Shown: positions 39,100-49,066 of the stretch, in pieces
Numbering within the stretch: position 1 is the stretch's first letter
Layout: each line of letters begins with the position of its first letter
DNA from: a virus
DNA length: 63,574 bases
Reading direction: 5' to 3' (one strand)
Virus record (IMG/VR): IMGVR_UViG_3300048672_000387
Location: 1-63,574 of that record
Program-made: the position numbers and the translations under genes
The notes under the pieces: generated by a model
What the model saw: only the letters and a program-made list of their open reading frames with translations
What the model was told of the DNA's origin: nothing
Databases searched by the model: none

Positions 39100-40533
39100 T
39101 TAGCTTAAATTACATTGTAAATCAATTGAAGTATTAAACCTTCTAAGTACAATACCAGAAGCTTTTAATAAGTGGATGCTTGAAGCATCTTTATCCGAAG
39201 CTCTAAAATCGTTACCTTTAAAATCAGATGGTAATTCATTGATACCAGCTACAACTCTACGAATCATTGCTCTGCCTTTTTTGTTAACCATAATTAAATT
39301 AGGTTTACCATTATAGGTTGAAGTATCTACAAACACCATACGATATGATTCTAATGGTAATCCTGAAATAGGATGTTTAGGGCTATTTAAAGCTTTAGGA
39401 CCATCATCAAACAAATTGATTTTTTTAATGGTAATTGTATGACCATCTATATGTTGATAAGTTGTGAAGAAACCACTTAACTCTAAGTTACGACCAGTTC
39501 CGTAAACAAATTTACCAGCATCTAATTTGATATAACCTCTACTAGAAACATCATCTTTCATAGCGTTATCAAATTCTTCACATCCACCTACACCTGTAAA
39601 TAAAGTAATAGATTTTTTAGAAGCATCTGACATACCATATAAAGCATCACGAACTACTTGTTTAATTTTTTGAGTAGTTAAAATACCATAAGTATCTTTA
39701 TTAGTAATTTGTTCTAACAAACCATCACCGATAGGAATAGCTACACCGTTTTTATCTTTAAGTGTTACAATACCTCTATCATCACGGTTATCTTTACCAT
39801 ACCAATAAAGCATTTCACATTCTAATTTAAATGCAATCATGTGCTGATACTCTTCAAAATCCCACCAATAATTAGTAGTACCTTTATCAGTTTGTACTTG
39901 CATTGTCATAGTACGTTCTACTGCATTACCTTCCCATGCGTAAGATTTACGAATAGTAGTAATTTGACCTCTCACCATACCTGGAGCAGCTGCAAAACTT
40001 TCATTACCTGTTGAACCATAAGAAGCAACTGGAGCAAAAGCTTGGCTAAATAATTGACCTGCAACTAATTCACTTAAAGGTACAAATTCAGAAGCATTAG
40101 TAGCTGCTAACATGAATGTGTATTCCCAGTTAGTACCACGTTGCACAGGTTCTTCACTTACACGAATTTGATAACCGTTTGGAGTAAAGATAATATAATC
40201 TTTAGCAAAACGTCTTTCAGAAAATACTAATTTAAAAGGAGTAAATCCAATACCAGGTTGTGTTGAAGCTGAATAAGTTTCAGCTAACATTACAGGTGAA
40301 TATAAACGACCTATAATATTGTACTCGTATTCATTACCTTCAATTTCCATAGTATTTTGCATACCTTCAGTTAAAAAAGATAATGGAAAACGCTCATCTT
40401 CCTGACCCATTAAGTATGTTAATACTGGAGTCAATTTTTCAGGTTTAAGTAACAACTGTCTTTGTAATGAGTTGTCGTTAGTTTTACCCTGTTCATTCCA
40501 GATTACATCTGGGGTTAGTTTAAAAACTGCCAT
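39100..40533 (-). CDS. major capsid protein (crAss-like HK97 fold)
   Basis: 477 aa. It has the length and the characteristic start of crAss-like MCPs, including the segment LMGQEDERFPLSFLTEGM near residues 40-60. The rest is a mix of helices and strands consistent with the HK97 fold. It forms the icosahedral shell. It is encoded after the scaffold candidate and before a strong terminator, and its codons are richer in GC than its neighbours', as expected for a highly expressed gene. No separate protease cleavage site is evident. Confidence 0.85.
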   Translation of the reverse strand: MAVFKLTPDVIWNEQGKTNDNSLQRQLLLKPEKLTPVLTYLMGQEDERFPLSFLTEGMQNTMEIEGNEYEYNIIGRLYSPVMLAETYSASTQPGIGFTPFKLVFSERRFAKDYIIFTPNGYQIRVSEEPVQRGTNWEYTFMLAATNASEFVPLSELVAGQLFSQAFAPVASYGSTGNESFAAAPGMVRGQITTIRKSYAWEGNAVERTMTMQVQTDKGTTNYWWDFEEYQHMIAFKLECEMLYWYGKDNRDDRGIVTLKDKNGVAIPIGDGLLEQITNKDTYGILTTQKIKQVVRDALYGMSDASKKSITLFTGVGGCEEFDNAMKDDVSSRGYIKLDAGKFVYGTGRNLELSGFFTTYQHIDGHTITIKKINLFDDGPKALNSPKHPISGLPLESYRMVFVDTSTYNGKPNLIMVNKKGRAMIRRVVAGINELPSDFKGNDFRASDKDASSIHLLKASGIVLRRFNTSIDLQCNLS

Positions 40534-40562
40534 GTTTATTTATTATTTGTTTTAAAATTTAT

Positions 40563-41654
40563 TTATTTTTTAGCAAAAGTAATTTCTTCTTCATCCCAAC
40601 TATCATTATTAGAATTAGATCTTGGATCAGAAGATTTTAATTTTGATTTACCTGCTTCAAGTTTTTGTTTTAAACTTGATACAGTTTGTGTTTTAGCTGC
40701 TTGATTAATATACTTATCTAATTTAAAATCATTTTTTAACATAATTGCTAATTGGATTCTACCTTCAGGAGAACTCCACATTTCATTTAATTTATTAAGT
40801 GCTTCACCTTTAGCTATATAATCAAATGTTGCTTTTCTTTCATTTACAGGTATAGTAAAATTATTTATTTTACCTGATTCAATTGTGTTTTGCAATGTTT
40901 GATAATATTTTTTAGTTTGTTCTTTTCTAGCATCAGCATCAGCTTTTTCTTTTGCTATTATTTTTTTAGTTTCTTCTTTTTGAATTTTAACTAAATGTTC
41001 AATAGCATCTTCAGCTTCGTCTTTTAACATACCAGCAATTTCAAACTTATCTAATTTCTTAGCAATTTGTTCATCACTAAATCCATTCTTTTTATAAAAT
41101 GTTTTAAGAACTGATTTTTGTGTTGATTCTTCTTCTAAATTAACAGATTCAAAATCTATTTCAGGACTTTTACCTTTATAAAAATCATCTAATATTTTAT
41201 CCTGTTCTTCAATTGGTAGATCAGAAATCATATTTACTAAATCAAACATTTCTGCTGCTTTAGGATGTACACTTTGAAAATAGTTTTCAACCATTTGTTG
41301 AGCACCAATTTCTTGTTGCTTCTGAATGAAAGATACTAATCCTTCTTCAGTTTCTTCATACGACTCATCTTCACCAAATTCATAACCTAATTTAGCAGCT
41401 AATCCTGTTATTAATCCTTCTTCATCACCTTCTGGTTCTGGTTCTGGATCTTTAACTGGTTCTTTTGCCGGTTCAGGTTCTGGTTCTTTATCTTTTGGTT
41501 TAGGACCTCTTTTTTTAGGTTCTGGTTTGTCTGGTTCAGGATCCGGTGTTGGATTATCTAAATCAGGCGGTGTTTGAGGATCCAAAGTGTCTTCTACAAT
41601 TGGTGTTCCTCCTTCTAGGAAATCATCTCCTAAGTCTGTTCCATCTATTTTCAT
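40563..41654 (-). CDS. scaffold / capsid assembly protein candidate
   Basis: 363 aa. The N-terminal third is acidic and Pro-rich, with repeating PEP/KEPE units flanking a basic KKRGPKPK stretch. The remainder is a long charged helical region rich in Glu, Lys and Gln, and the C terminus is basic then acidic. Position between portal and MCP and this composition are what scaffolding proteins show. A TAATTTTG element at 41670-41663 could be a weak promoter for it. Confidence 0.6.
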   Translation of the reverse strand: MKIDGTDLGDDFLEGGTPIVEDTLDPQTPPDLDNPTPDPEPDKPEPKKRGPKPKDKEPEPEPAKEPVKDPEPEPEGDEEGLITGLAAKLGYEFGEDESYEETEEGLVSFIQKQQEIGAQQMVENYFQSVHPKAAEMFDLVNMISDLPIEEQDKILDDFYKGKSPEIDFESVNLEEESTQKSVLKTFYKKNGFSDEQIAKKLDKFEIAGMLKDEAEDAIEHLVKIQKEETKKIIAKEKADADARKEQTKKYYQTLQNTIESGKINNFTIPVNERKATFDYIAKGEALNKLNEMWSSPEGRIQLAIMLKNDFKLDKYINQAAKTQTVSSLKQKLEAGKSKLKSSDPRSNSNNDSWDEEEITFAKK

Positions 41655-41732
41655 ATTCTATTCAAAATTAAATTTTATTTTTCTTATTTATTTTACTTTT
41701 TGATTGCTTAATTATATAGCACTTGACTTTTA

Positions 41733-44072
41733 TCAACTTTTAGGTTTTGGTTTTGTTTTGGCAATTGCTAGTTTATTTTGCATTTCTTTTTCTTTTATTT
41801 TAATATCTTCTTGTTTCATTTTAGATTCATGAGCCATTCTTAAATTATCGTTAGTTTGATTAGCAGCAATTTCTTGTTGTTTTAATCCTATTTCTTGTTG
41901 TTTTAAACCAGCTTCAACCATTACTTTTTGAATATCAGCATTATCATCTCCTTCATCTATAGCATAAGCAGTCATTTCAGCTTTACGAAGATCCCATTCA
42001 CCTTTACGGTCTATAAGTTCTAAATCATAAGCATGTTTTTTATCTTGCATTTGATCTTGCATTTGAAGAGCTTGTTGCTGTTGTTGAGCTTTCATTTCTT
42101 CCATGTGCTTTTCAAATTCTTGAGTTTTTAATTCAGCTTTTCTAAGTGCATCTTTAATTTGTACAAAAGATTCTTGTTCTATTATTTCAACTACAGTAGA
42201 AGCAGGAGTACCGTTTTGTACCATAGCTTGAGTAAGCTGTTCCAACTTTTGCATTTTTTGCATATCTTTAGTAGAATTAGACATAAATATACCTAATTCA
42301 GCTTCAGAATATTCTGATGGATCAATATCTAAATAAATAGTATTGCCATATTCAGGATGTACAAATGAAGTTTTTTTACCGTTAATCCAAGCAAGTCTAG
42401 AATAATCTAAAATAGCTTGATATTCTCTTTCTTTAAACTGATCAAATAATCTAAAATACATTTCTGTAATTAAAGAAGATTGAACTACAGCTCTTTCTAC
42501 TCCTCCTACAGTTTCAGATGAAGATATTTGACCTTCTCTTTGACGACTAATTCCACATACATCATCCCACTCCATTTTAATTTGAGCAAGTAATTGAATA
42601 TATGCTTGTATTGTATCTGATGCTAATTTAATAGCTGTTTGATGTTGAGCATTAAACCTAACACCTTCTTTATTATAATCTACAAATCCTATACCGGTAA
42701 GGTCTAGGTAGTTCATCCATTTTTCAGTATCCCAACCTTTAGGTATTATGTTAATATCCATAATAGCCATTTGATCTTTCATTTTAGAAATAGCTAATTC
42801 CATTCTATAATGAATACCATTATAAAGAACTTGGAAAGGAACTCCTAAAGATACAAGTGATATATTTTTAGAATTTCTATTAGACATTACTCTACCATTA
42901 TAAGGAGATTTACATTTAGAACCATTATCTAAAGAACCTCTTTGTACAGGACAAGGTCTAATTTTTTTATAATATTTATTGTTAATTCTATAACCTTCCC
43001 AAAATTCATTTTCCCAATGCCATTCTATTTCTTCTCCTTGAGCAGGTTTATAATCTTCAGTTACATCTAACATTTGTTCTTGACCATATTCATCCATGAA
43101 TTTTACAATTCCTACTTTTTTACGAGATTTCCAAACAACATGAATTACTTCTAATAATCTACCATAAGATTTAAATGGTTGTTGCCTATCTTGTATTTGA
43201 GCAAATGGTATAAACCATTCAGAATTTATAGGAGCAGATTTTTCTAAGTCAGCTATTTCCTCTTTAGTAAATGGATCATCTCCTTGAAAATAATCTACTA
43301 TACCTGAAACAGTCATGTATTTTCTTCTACAAACCCAATCAGCATCTTCAACAAATTGAATATCAGGATCTTTATCAAAATCCATATCTAATGGATTAAC
43401 ACATTCATATACATTTTCATTTGAAATAACATCTCTAAATGAATATGTTTCTCCTGCTACTAAAAAATCTAAAAACTCTAAATCAAAATGTTCTTCTAAC
43501 TTTAAATATTTTTTTAAAAAACTAAGTGCATGTTGTCCTGATATAGCTCTTTTATCTCTATAAGTAGATTCAAATTCTTTAGCTATGTATTCTGGTGTTT
43601 GTGTTTCTTGACTAGGAACTCCAGTATCTACACCTTGTTCATTAAGAGTATTTATAAATAACTGTTCAATAGATTGATTTAATTTTTGATTAAGTTCTTC
43701 TGTTTTTCTATTTATAACATCTCCGTTAGTAACTACAACTGTAAAATTATCAGGTCTTTTAGCAAATTCTCCTCTAAGTAAATCTATTTTAGGTTTAATA
43801 ATAGGATAATTTTTAACTTGGTTAGGTGAACCTGTTCTTGTTTGTCCGTAAGGAGCTATAAAAGATTCATAATCTTTAGGATCTACAACACCATTATAAT
43901 AATCATATAGTTTTTTCATATATACCTTATATGAAGAATTACTAAATGAAGCTAAACTAATAAATGCTTTTATATTAGTTTTTCCCCATTGATTATCTTT
44001 AGCTATTTTTTCACTATAACTAATTGTTTGTATTGGTATATTAAAAAATCCTGTTGATTTAACTTCTTCCAT
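41733..44072 (-). CDS. portal protein
   Basis: 779 aa from the ATG at 44072 (a TTG at 44081 would add three residues). It has the typical portal layout: an N-terminal segment, a long central body including ISRQREGQISSSETVGGVERA, and a Gln/Glu-rich coiled-coil C terminus with KQQEIGLKQQEIA repeats that would form the barrel. It is encoded between TerL and the scaffold/MCP genes as in other crAss-like phages. It forms the dodecameric vertex for DNA packaging. Confidence 0.85.
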   Translation of the reverse strand: MEEVKSTGFFNIPIQTISYSEKIAKDNQWGKTNIKAFISLASFSNSSYKVYMKKLYDYYNGVVDPKDYESFIAPYGQTRTGSPNQVKNYPIIKPKIDLLRGEFAKRPDNFTVVVTNGDVINRKTEELNQKLNQSIEQLFINTLNEQGVDTGVPSQETQTPEYIAKEFESTYRDKRAISGQHALSFLKKYLKLEEHFDLEFLDFLVAGETYSFRDVISNENVYECVNPLDMDFDKDPDIQFVEDADWVCRRKYMTVSGIVDYFQGDDPFTKEEIADLEKSAPINSEWFIPFAQIQDRQQPFKSYGRLLEVIHVVWKSRKKVGIVKFMDEYGQEQMLDVTEDYKPAQGEEIEWHWENEFWEGYRINNKYYKKIRPCPVQRGSLDNGSKCKSPYNGRVMSNRNSKNISLVSLGVPFQVLYNGIHYRMELAISKMKDQMAIMDINIIPKGWDTEKWMNYLDLTGIGFVDYNKEGVRFNAQHQTAIKLASDTIQAYIQLLAQIKMEWDDVCGISRQREGQISSSETVGGVERAVVQSSLITEMYFRLFDQFKEREYQAILDYSRLAWINGKKTSFVHPEYGNTIYLDIDPSEYSEAELGIFMSNSTKDMQKMQKLEQLTQAMVQNGTPASTVVEIIEQESFVQIKDALRKAELKTQEFEKHMEEMKAQQQQQALQMQDQMQDKKHAYDLELIDRKGEWDLRKAEMTAYAIDEGDDNADIQKVMVEAGLKQQEIGLKQQEIAANQTNDNLRMAHESKMKQEDIKIKEKEMQNKLAIAKTKPKPKS

Positions 44073-44078
44073 TTTGTG

Positions 44079-44086
44079 CAAATTTA
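44079..44086 (-). promoter_or_regulatory. Bacteroidota-type -7 element for portal/MCP operon
   Basis: TAAATTTG (minus strand) followed by CACAAA and the portal ATG. It overlaps the TerL stop codon. The surrounding 12-mer TTTTGTGCAAAT is identical to that of the promoter at 20197-20204. This suggests head genes have a promoter separate from TerL. Confidence 0.5.
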
Positions 44087-47000
44087 ATAATTAGAATTGA
44101 AATTACCTAATGAATCAAATTTTGTAAAAAAAGGGTCTGTATTATAAACATATTGAGGTCTATCAATAGATTTACTTTCAATTTGTTTTTGATAATACAT
44201 AGCAATTATACAAGCAGAAACCCTATCAAAATTTCCATCGTATTCAAATTTAATTAATTCTTCCAACAAAGGTACAGAATAAATCATATTTAAATTTAAT
44301 TTAATTTTACCAGATGGATCTACTCCTCTTCTACATAATAACCAATCTCTTAAATATAAACATCCTTGTTGTTTCTTTTTTAAATTAGACATAGACATTC
44401 CATATCCTCTACTTAATGAATTAGAAACTTTTTCTCCTTTATCGTAAATATCAGCTTCTTCTTGTAACCAACTTAATACTTTATTAGTTCTACAATATTG
44501 AATAACATTTCCCCTATCATTTTCAAATCCTATTTTAGCATTATAATATTTGGCAATCATTATCATAATCCTATTATATTCATCTTGACCAGCTGAAGGT
44601 CTAGCTGTATATTCAGCTACAATTAAATCGTCAGGTTGTGATATATTATTTACTTGTTTAAATACAAATAATGAACCTAAAGATTCTCCTTTTTCTGAAT
44701 CTACTCCATAAGGGTCATGTCCTATATAATATAAATTATTAGGTACTCTATTTTCTTCTTTATATGGAGCTTGATATTGAACAAAACATCCTTCTCTATC
44801 AGAATCTTTTTTAAGTGGAAAAGAATCTATTGGTTTAGCTTTATCTGAAGGATTAAATATTATTTCTCCATCTTTATCTACAAGTTCTCCACATACACCT
44901 AACGATTCATCTATTCTACTAGATTTAATATAATTAATTTGAGCTTGAAGTTCTGCTTTAGGAAATATGTTACTAGATGCTTTAATAAAGGCCTCTTTCG
45001 GCGTCCTGGGAAATTCGGCCAGCATTACATCTACTGCATTAGGATCTTTAGAAGTTCTTTTTTTATTTTCTATTTCTCCTTCAATATATATTTTAGCTTC
45101 TTCAATTTGAGATTCACCTTTTTCAGATATAAATCCACCTTTAGAATAATAATCTGGTAAAAAATAACCTATTTGAGTTAACTCCATTCCTTCTTCAAAT
45201 ACATTTTTATATGCTCTAAAGTTATAAGGTTCAGGATTATAAAACATTTCATCAAAATCTACTATACCGGCAGAGAAATCTCCACCTGTTCCAAAAGCAA
45301 AAATTTGACCTGATACTCCTAAACCTTCTTCTACTGTTGGTCTTGTTGCTGCATAGGTAGCTTTAAGGTTAGTAAAAGACCCACAATTATGCACAATTGT
45401 AAAATCAGATAATAAAAATAAATTATCTTTATCTACTGTAATTCCATAATATTCTCCTTTTCCAAAATCTTCTATTTTTATTCTAGTATTTAATGGGTTA
45501 GAGGTAGGTTCCCAGTTTACAACTTTTTTTCTTTTTATTTTAACAGGTATTTTTCTGTAATCTCCTTTTATATGTAATCTAAAATAAACTCCATTTTTTC
45601 TATATCCTTCTTTTGATTCTTTTAAAGCTAATGTAGTAGCAAAACCACAAGAGTTAGCTAAAAACTCTAAATCTTTTATAAGTCTATAATTTGCTTGAAT
45701 AATTTCGTATGAAAAAGAATGGCTGGTTCCTTTATGTAAAAATCCATCACTATCAATAAACCCAGCTAAAAGTTCTAATCTTTGTTCTAAAGAAGAAAAT
45801 TTATAAATATTAGGAATATGCTTATTACAATGTATATTTAAATCTTTAAGTAAAGTAGTAAATTTATTTTTTATTTGCGGCTTTTCTCGTAAAGTAAATG
45901 TTTTACATTTAGGTGTTTTATTACATTTATTAATTCTTAATTCTGCGTTTAATCTAGTAGCATATTCTTTTATATAGTTTTCTATTTCACAATCTGCTTC
46001 AACATTAATTACAATATTTGCTTCAGTTTTATCTCCATCACCTAACCACAACCCTAACCAATAAGGCTCAAAAGGTAATTTTTTTTCTTCAAAATGTAAC
46101 CCTGAACTTTTTATTCCGTAACTAGTTTGCTGCTTATATTTAATTAATTTTCTAAATTCACCTACTGTATATTCTTTAATACCATCATTTGTGTAACATT
46201 TATTGTTACATTTTTGTTCTAAAACAAGTTTGTGTTTACTGTTTACAACATAGTTAATTCCTTTTTGTTGTTTAACTAAATATAAATCATCTGTTCCAGT
46301 TGTAGTATTCAAAACAGTTCTTTTAGAACCATCTTTACCCATAACAAAATCTCCAATTTTAATATTTTGAATATTTTTAATAGAACCATCATACATTAAA
46401 ACTGGAGTGTCTTTTCCAAAACATTCTTCAAATAAAATAACATTAGCATCTTTACCCCTGGCAACTGAAGCATTATTTTTAGCTGTCATTGCTAACAATC
46501 TACTAAAACTTCCACTTCTTGTTTTGGTTCCATCAGCTAATACTTCTTCATAACCTGCTAATATTTCATCTTTAGGTTTATTAATTAATCTATTTTTACC
46601 AAAATCAGTATATTTCATTAAGAAATCTAAATAGCTTACAGCCATTCCCATAGTTTCTTCTGAATAATCGGATGATTCTGCTATAATAAGTGATGTAGAT
46701 TTTCTAAGAAATGTATAATTATATGCACATTTAGCTGCATTTTTATATGAATACCCTCTACGTCTAGGTTTAAGAATAATCATGTGTTGTCCAGCTTCTC
46801 TAGCTAATTCACATTCAGTAAAATAAAACCAATCACTATCCCAAAAATCTGGAAAAGTTACTAATTTTTCTACTTTCTTTTTACCTTTTAATACTTCTGA
46901 TCCAAATCCTGTTTTTAATTGTATTTGACAAAAGTTTAAATAAAAATAATGTTCTCCTGTAATACGCACTCCACCAACAGAATAACCATTTTTACAATAG

Positions 47001-47155
47001 TATTCTTGTTCATCCCAATATTTAATCCATTCATAAGAATGTTTAGGAGCATCTATATAAAATCCAACACCTGTATTTTTAAAATTTTTAAGCCATTCAT
47101 TTGCTGGCAACCTAAAATTTTCTATATTAATGTGGCTAAGATCTAACGTAAACAT
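44084..47155 (-). CDS. terL: terminase large subunit interrupted by an intein
   Basis: 1023 aa including a 346-aa intein (residues 245-590). The N-extein has an Arg-rich adenine/Walker A region ILKPRRRGYSYKN (128-140). The ATPase Walker B is NVILFEE, cut directly after the catalytic Glu. The C-extein resumes CGSFTNLKATYAATRPT and carries the RNase H-like nuclease with YIGHDPYG and FENDRG. After splicing the enzyme would be about 677 aa, normal for crAss-like TerL. It packages DNA through the portal and cuts concatemers. It lies directly before the portal gene. Confidence 0.93.
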   Translation of the reverse strand: MFTLDLSHINIENFRLPANEWLKNFKNTGVGFYIDAPKHSYEWIKYWDEQEYYCKNGYSVGGVRITGEHYFYLNFCQIQLKTGFGSEVLKGKKKVEKLVTFPDFWDSDWFYFTECELAREAGQHMIILKPRRRGYSYKNAAKCAYNYTFLRKSTSLIIAESSDYSEETMGMAVSYLDFLMKYTDFGKNRLINKPKDEILAGYEEVLADGTKTRSGSFSRLLAMTAKNNASVARGKDANVILFEECFGKDTPVLMYDGSIKNIQNIKIGDFVMGKDGSKRTVLNTTTGTDDLYLVKQQKGINYVVNSKHKLVLEQKCNNKCYTNDGIKEYTVGEFRKLIKYKQQTSYGIKSSGLHFEEKKLPFEPYWLGLWLGDGDKTEANIVINVEADCEIENYIKEYATRLNAELRINKCNKTPKCKTFTLREKPQIKNKFTTLLKDLNIHCNKHIPNIYKFSSLEQRLELLAGFIDSDGFLHKGTSHSFSYEIIQANYRLIKDLEFLANSCGFATTLALKESKEGYRKNGVYFRLHIKGDYRKIPVKIKRKKVVNWEPTSNPLNTRIKIEDFGKGEYYGITVDKDNLFLLSDFTIVHNCGSFTNLKATYAATRPTVEEGLGVSGQIFAFGTGGDFSAGIVDFDEMFYNPEPYNFRAYKNVFEEGMELTQIGYFLPDYYSKGGFISEKGESQIEEAKIYIEGEIENKKRTSKDPNAVDVMLAEFPRTPKEAFIKASSNIFPKAELQAQINYIKSSRIDESLGVCGELVDKDGEIIFNPSDKAKPIDSFPLKKDSDREGCFVQYQAPYKEENRVPNNLYYIGHDPYGVDSEKGESLGSLFVFKQVNNISQPDDLIVAEYTARPSAGQDEYNRIMIMIAKYYNAKIGFENDRGNVIQYCRTNKVLSWLQEEADIYDKGEKVSNSLSRGYGMSMSNLKKKQQGCLYLRDWLLCRRGVDPSGKIKLNLNMIYSVPLLEELIKFEYDGNFDRVSACIIAMYYQKQIESKSIDRPQYVYNTDPFFTKFDSLGNFNSNY
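45386..46423 (-). mobile_element. LAGLIDADG-containing intein in TerL
   Basis: It runs from Cys1 (in CFGKDTPVL, codon at 46423-46421) to the terminal Asn of IVHN (codon 45388-45386); the +1 extein residue is Cys. Block B-like NSKHKLVL lies near residue 305 of the fusion. Two LAGLIDADG motifs, LGLWLGDG (367-374) and LLAGFIDSDGF (462-472), show a double-motif homing endonuclease. All splice-site residues appear intact, so it is probably active in splicing. Confidence 0.9.
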
Positions 47156-47156
47156 A

Positions 47157-47759
47157 TTATCTTTCTCTATTACTTATTTCTGTATTTCCTCTAGCTTTAG
47201 TATTAAGCTGTTTTTCATTTTTAATTCTTTGTTCTAAAGATTCGAGTTCTTTAAGAATTGCAGGTACTCTTTTACCTACATCCATAAGAGCATTTATATC
47301 ATCAACAGTTACTTGAACACCTGTTTTAACTGCATTACCCATTTTAATAATTGCTTGTTTATGAGTTTCATTAGTTAAATTTTCTTCAAGTTGTTCAATA
47401 AGTGCTTTAATAATTTTATCTGTTTTATGTAATGTTTCATTAAGTGTTACTACTAATTTTTCAGATGGAGTAACATTTAATTTTTGATACAATTCTATAC
47501 AATCTAATATTTCTTTATCGGCTTTCCAATTTTTATCTTGAAATATATCATTAGCTAAATGAGAATGTCTTTCTTTTTCCGGAAAATTAGAATAGTTAGA
47601 CATATTGTCTGACATGTGATAAACATAACATAATTCTTTTTTACAATTTTTTTTATATCTATCTTTATCTCTAACAATTACTTTTCTAAAACATTCTATA
47701 TCTCTAACTTCTGGAGCTGGTTCAGCTTCTAAATTTTGATTAAGTATTAGCAGTTTCAT
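47157..47759 (-). CDS. conserved protein upstream of TerL
   Basis: 200 aa, helical and charged, with heptad-like spacing in the C-terminal half. It is encoded 1 base before TerL, the place where a small terminase often lies, but no DNA-binding motif is clear. TerS is therefore only a suggestion. It overlaps the upstream gene by 20 bases. Confidence 0.5.
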   Translation of the reverse strand: MKLLILNQNLEAEPAPEVRDIECFRKVIVRDKDRYKKNCKKELCYVYHMSDNMSNYSNFPEKERHSHLANDIFQDKNWKADKEILDCIELYQKLNVTPSEKLVVTLNETLHKTDKIIKALIEQLEENLTNETHKQAIIKMGNAVKTGVQVTVDDINALMDVGKRVPAILKELESLEQRIKNEKQLNTKARGNTEISNRER

Positions 47760-48021
47760 TTAATTTCTTTTTTAATTCTTCTACAGTCATGTTTACTACA
47801 ATTGAATTACTACCATAAAAAGATATAACTGATTGATCTTCATGGTCTTTTCTAGATTCTATCATTAACACTTTATCTTTTAAAGGGTCATAATTTAAAA
47901 ATATTGTTTTCCAATAATATTCTCTATCTCTTTCAATATTTAATTCTTCTAATAAATCAGAATAACCTGGATGAGAGGTTTCTGTTTTTTCACATAATAC
48001 TTCTAAATCTATAAATTTCAT
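47740..48021 (-). CDS. small late protein
   Basis: 93 aa, unrecognised alpha/beta protein beginning MKFIDLEVLCEKTETSHPGY. Overlaps of 20 and 4 bases with its neighbours place it in the same operon. Confidence 0.5.
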   Translation of the reverse strand: MKFIDLEVLCEKTETSHPGYSDLLEELNIERDREYYWKTIFLNYDPLKDKVLMIESRKDHEDQSVISFYGSNSIVVNMTVEELKKKLNETANT

Positions 48022-48296
48022 AATACTTTTTCGTAAGTTTTTTCAAAAATATCTGGTTTACATGGATAGAATTCTCCTTGTACTCCTTTTATGATGAAAT
48101 CACCAACTGAAGCTTTCATATTACCTTCAAGAGTTTGTATTGTAAGAGTATTTGGTTCTTCAAAAAACAATACCTTATTTCCAAACTCACTAACCAACCA
48201 TTCTGGTCTGTCTGATAACATTACTTGACCTGTCTCTTCATCAAATCCATTAAATTGAACTGCTTCAATTACTACTGGTTTTTTTCTAAATTTCAT
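48018..48296 (-). CDS. PGDYG-type phage protein
   Basis: 92 aa. It has the hallmarks of a widespread phage family: MKFRKKPVVIEAVQFNG at the N terminus, TLEGNMKASVGDFIIKGVQGEFYPCKPDIFEKTYE at the C terminus (the PGDYG box, here VGDFI). The family's function is unknown. It overlaps both neighbours by 4 bases (ATGA-type). Confidence 0.8.
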   Translation of the reverse strand: MKFRKKPVVIEAVQFNGFDEETGQVMLSDRPEWLVSEFGNKVLFFEEPNTLTIQTLEGNMKASVGDFIIKGVQGEFYPCKPDIFEKTYEKVL

Positions 48297-49066
48297 ATTT
48301 TATCCTTTCTATTTCTATTATTCATTTCTTTAACATAAGTAGTTGCTGCTACTAAATACCATTTACCACAATCTTGACATTGGCATTTATTTTTTTTAAC
48401 GCCAACAGCAGATATTGTATAACCTCTTGAATGTGTGTTAGTTGAACTACATTCTGGACAATCTATTTTAGTAAATCCATTTAATACAGCTGCATGAGTT
48501 CTATGTTTAGTATAAGGTATCATTTCTTGATGAACTTTTTCTAATAATAAAACATCTTTCATAGCATAATCAACCATTTTACTCATTGCTTTAGAATCAT
48601 TTTCTAAAACTATTTTAGTCCATAAATTATATTCAGTATGTATTTTATTACCATGTCCTAAAAAAGATGACATATAATCTAACTTATTAGAGTTAAATCT
48701 AAAATATTTTTTAGCTAATTTATAAGTATCTACTTGATTATATTCAGGTAACATACCTATTTTATGTTTTAAACATCTAGTTCTTAACCATTTAACATCA
48801 AAATTATCAGAATTTTGTCCTACTATTTCATCAGCTTCATTTAATATTTTTAAAAAATCTTTAAGTAATTGTTTATCTTCTCCTCTATTCCACTCCAAAC
48901 AATGAACTTTGTTTTCATGCGCCCATTTGTATGCTATACAAATTACAGCTCTTTCTTTAATAATATTAGTATGAGGTATATTTAATTTATACCCTGCTTG
49001 CCAAAAAAATCCTATGTTTGGCGAAGTTTCGATATCGAAGTACAATCTTTTAAAGATATTTTCCAT
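48293..49066 (-). CDS. DEDDy 3'-5' exonuclease with C-terminal zinc ribbon
   Basis: 257 aa. Exo I is FDIET (D11, E13). Exo II is GQNSDNFD (D90). Exo III is Y167-x3-D171 in DYAMKD, the DEDDy arrangement of PolB proofreading domains. The C terminus has a zinc ribbon (C203, C206, then C228/C230/C233). It is free-standing without a polymerase domain, and could act in DNA repair or end processing. It lies among small genes upstream of TerL in the minus-strand late operon, an unusual place for replication enzymes. Confidence 0.85.
   Translation of the reverse strand: MENIFKRLYFDIETSPNIGFFWQAGYKLNIPHTNIIKERAVICIAYKWAHENKVHCLEWNRGEDKQLLKDFLKILNEADEIVGQNSDNFDVKWLRTRCLKHKIGMLPEYNQVDTYKLAKKYFRFNSNKLDYMSSFLGHGNKIHTEYNLWTKIVLENDSKAMSKMVDYAMKDVLLLEKVHQEMIPYTKHRTHAAVLNGFTKIDCPECSSTNTHSRGYTISAVGVKKNKCQCQDCGKWYLVAATTYVKEMNNRNRKDKI

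Noticed and set aside
44939-47146. Plus-strand frames opposite terL
   Set aside because: Antisense shadows; Phe/Ile/Arg-rich and overlapping a well supported gene.
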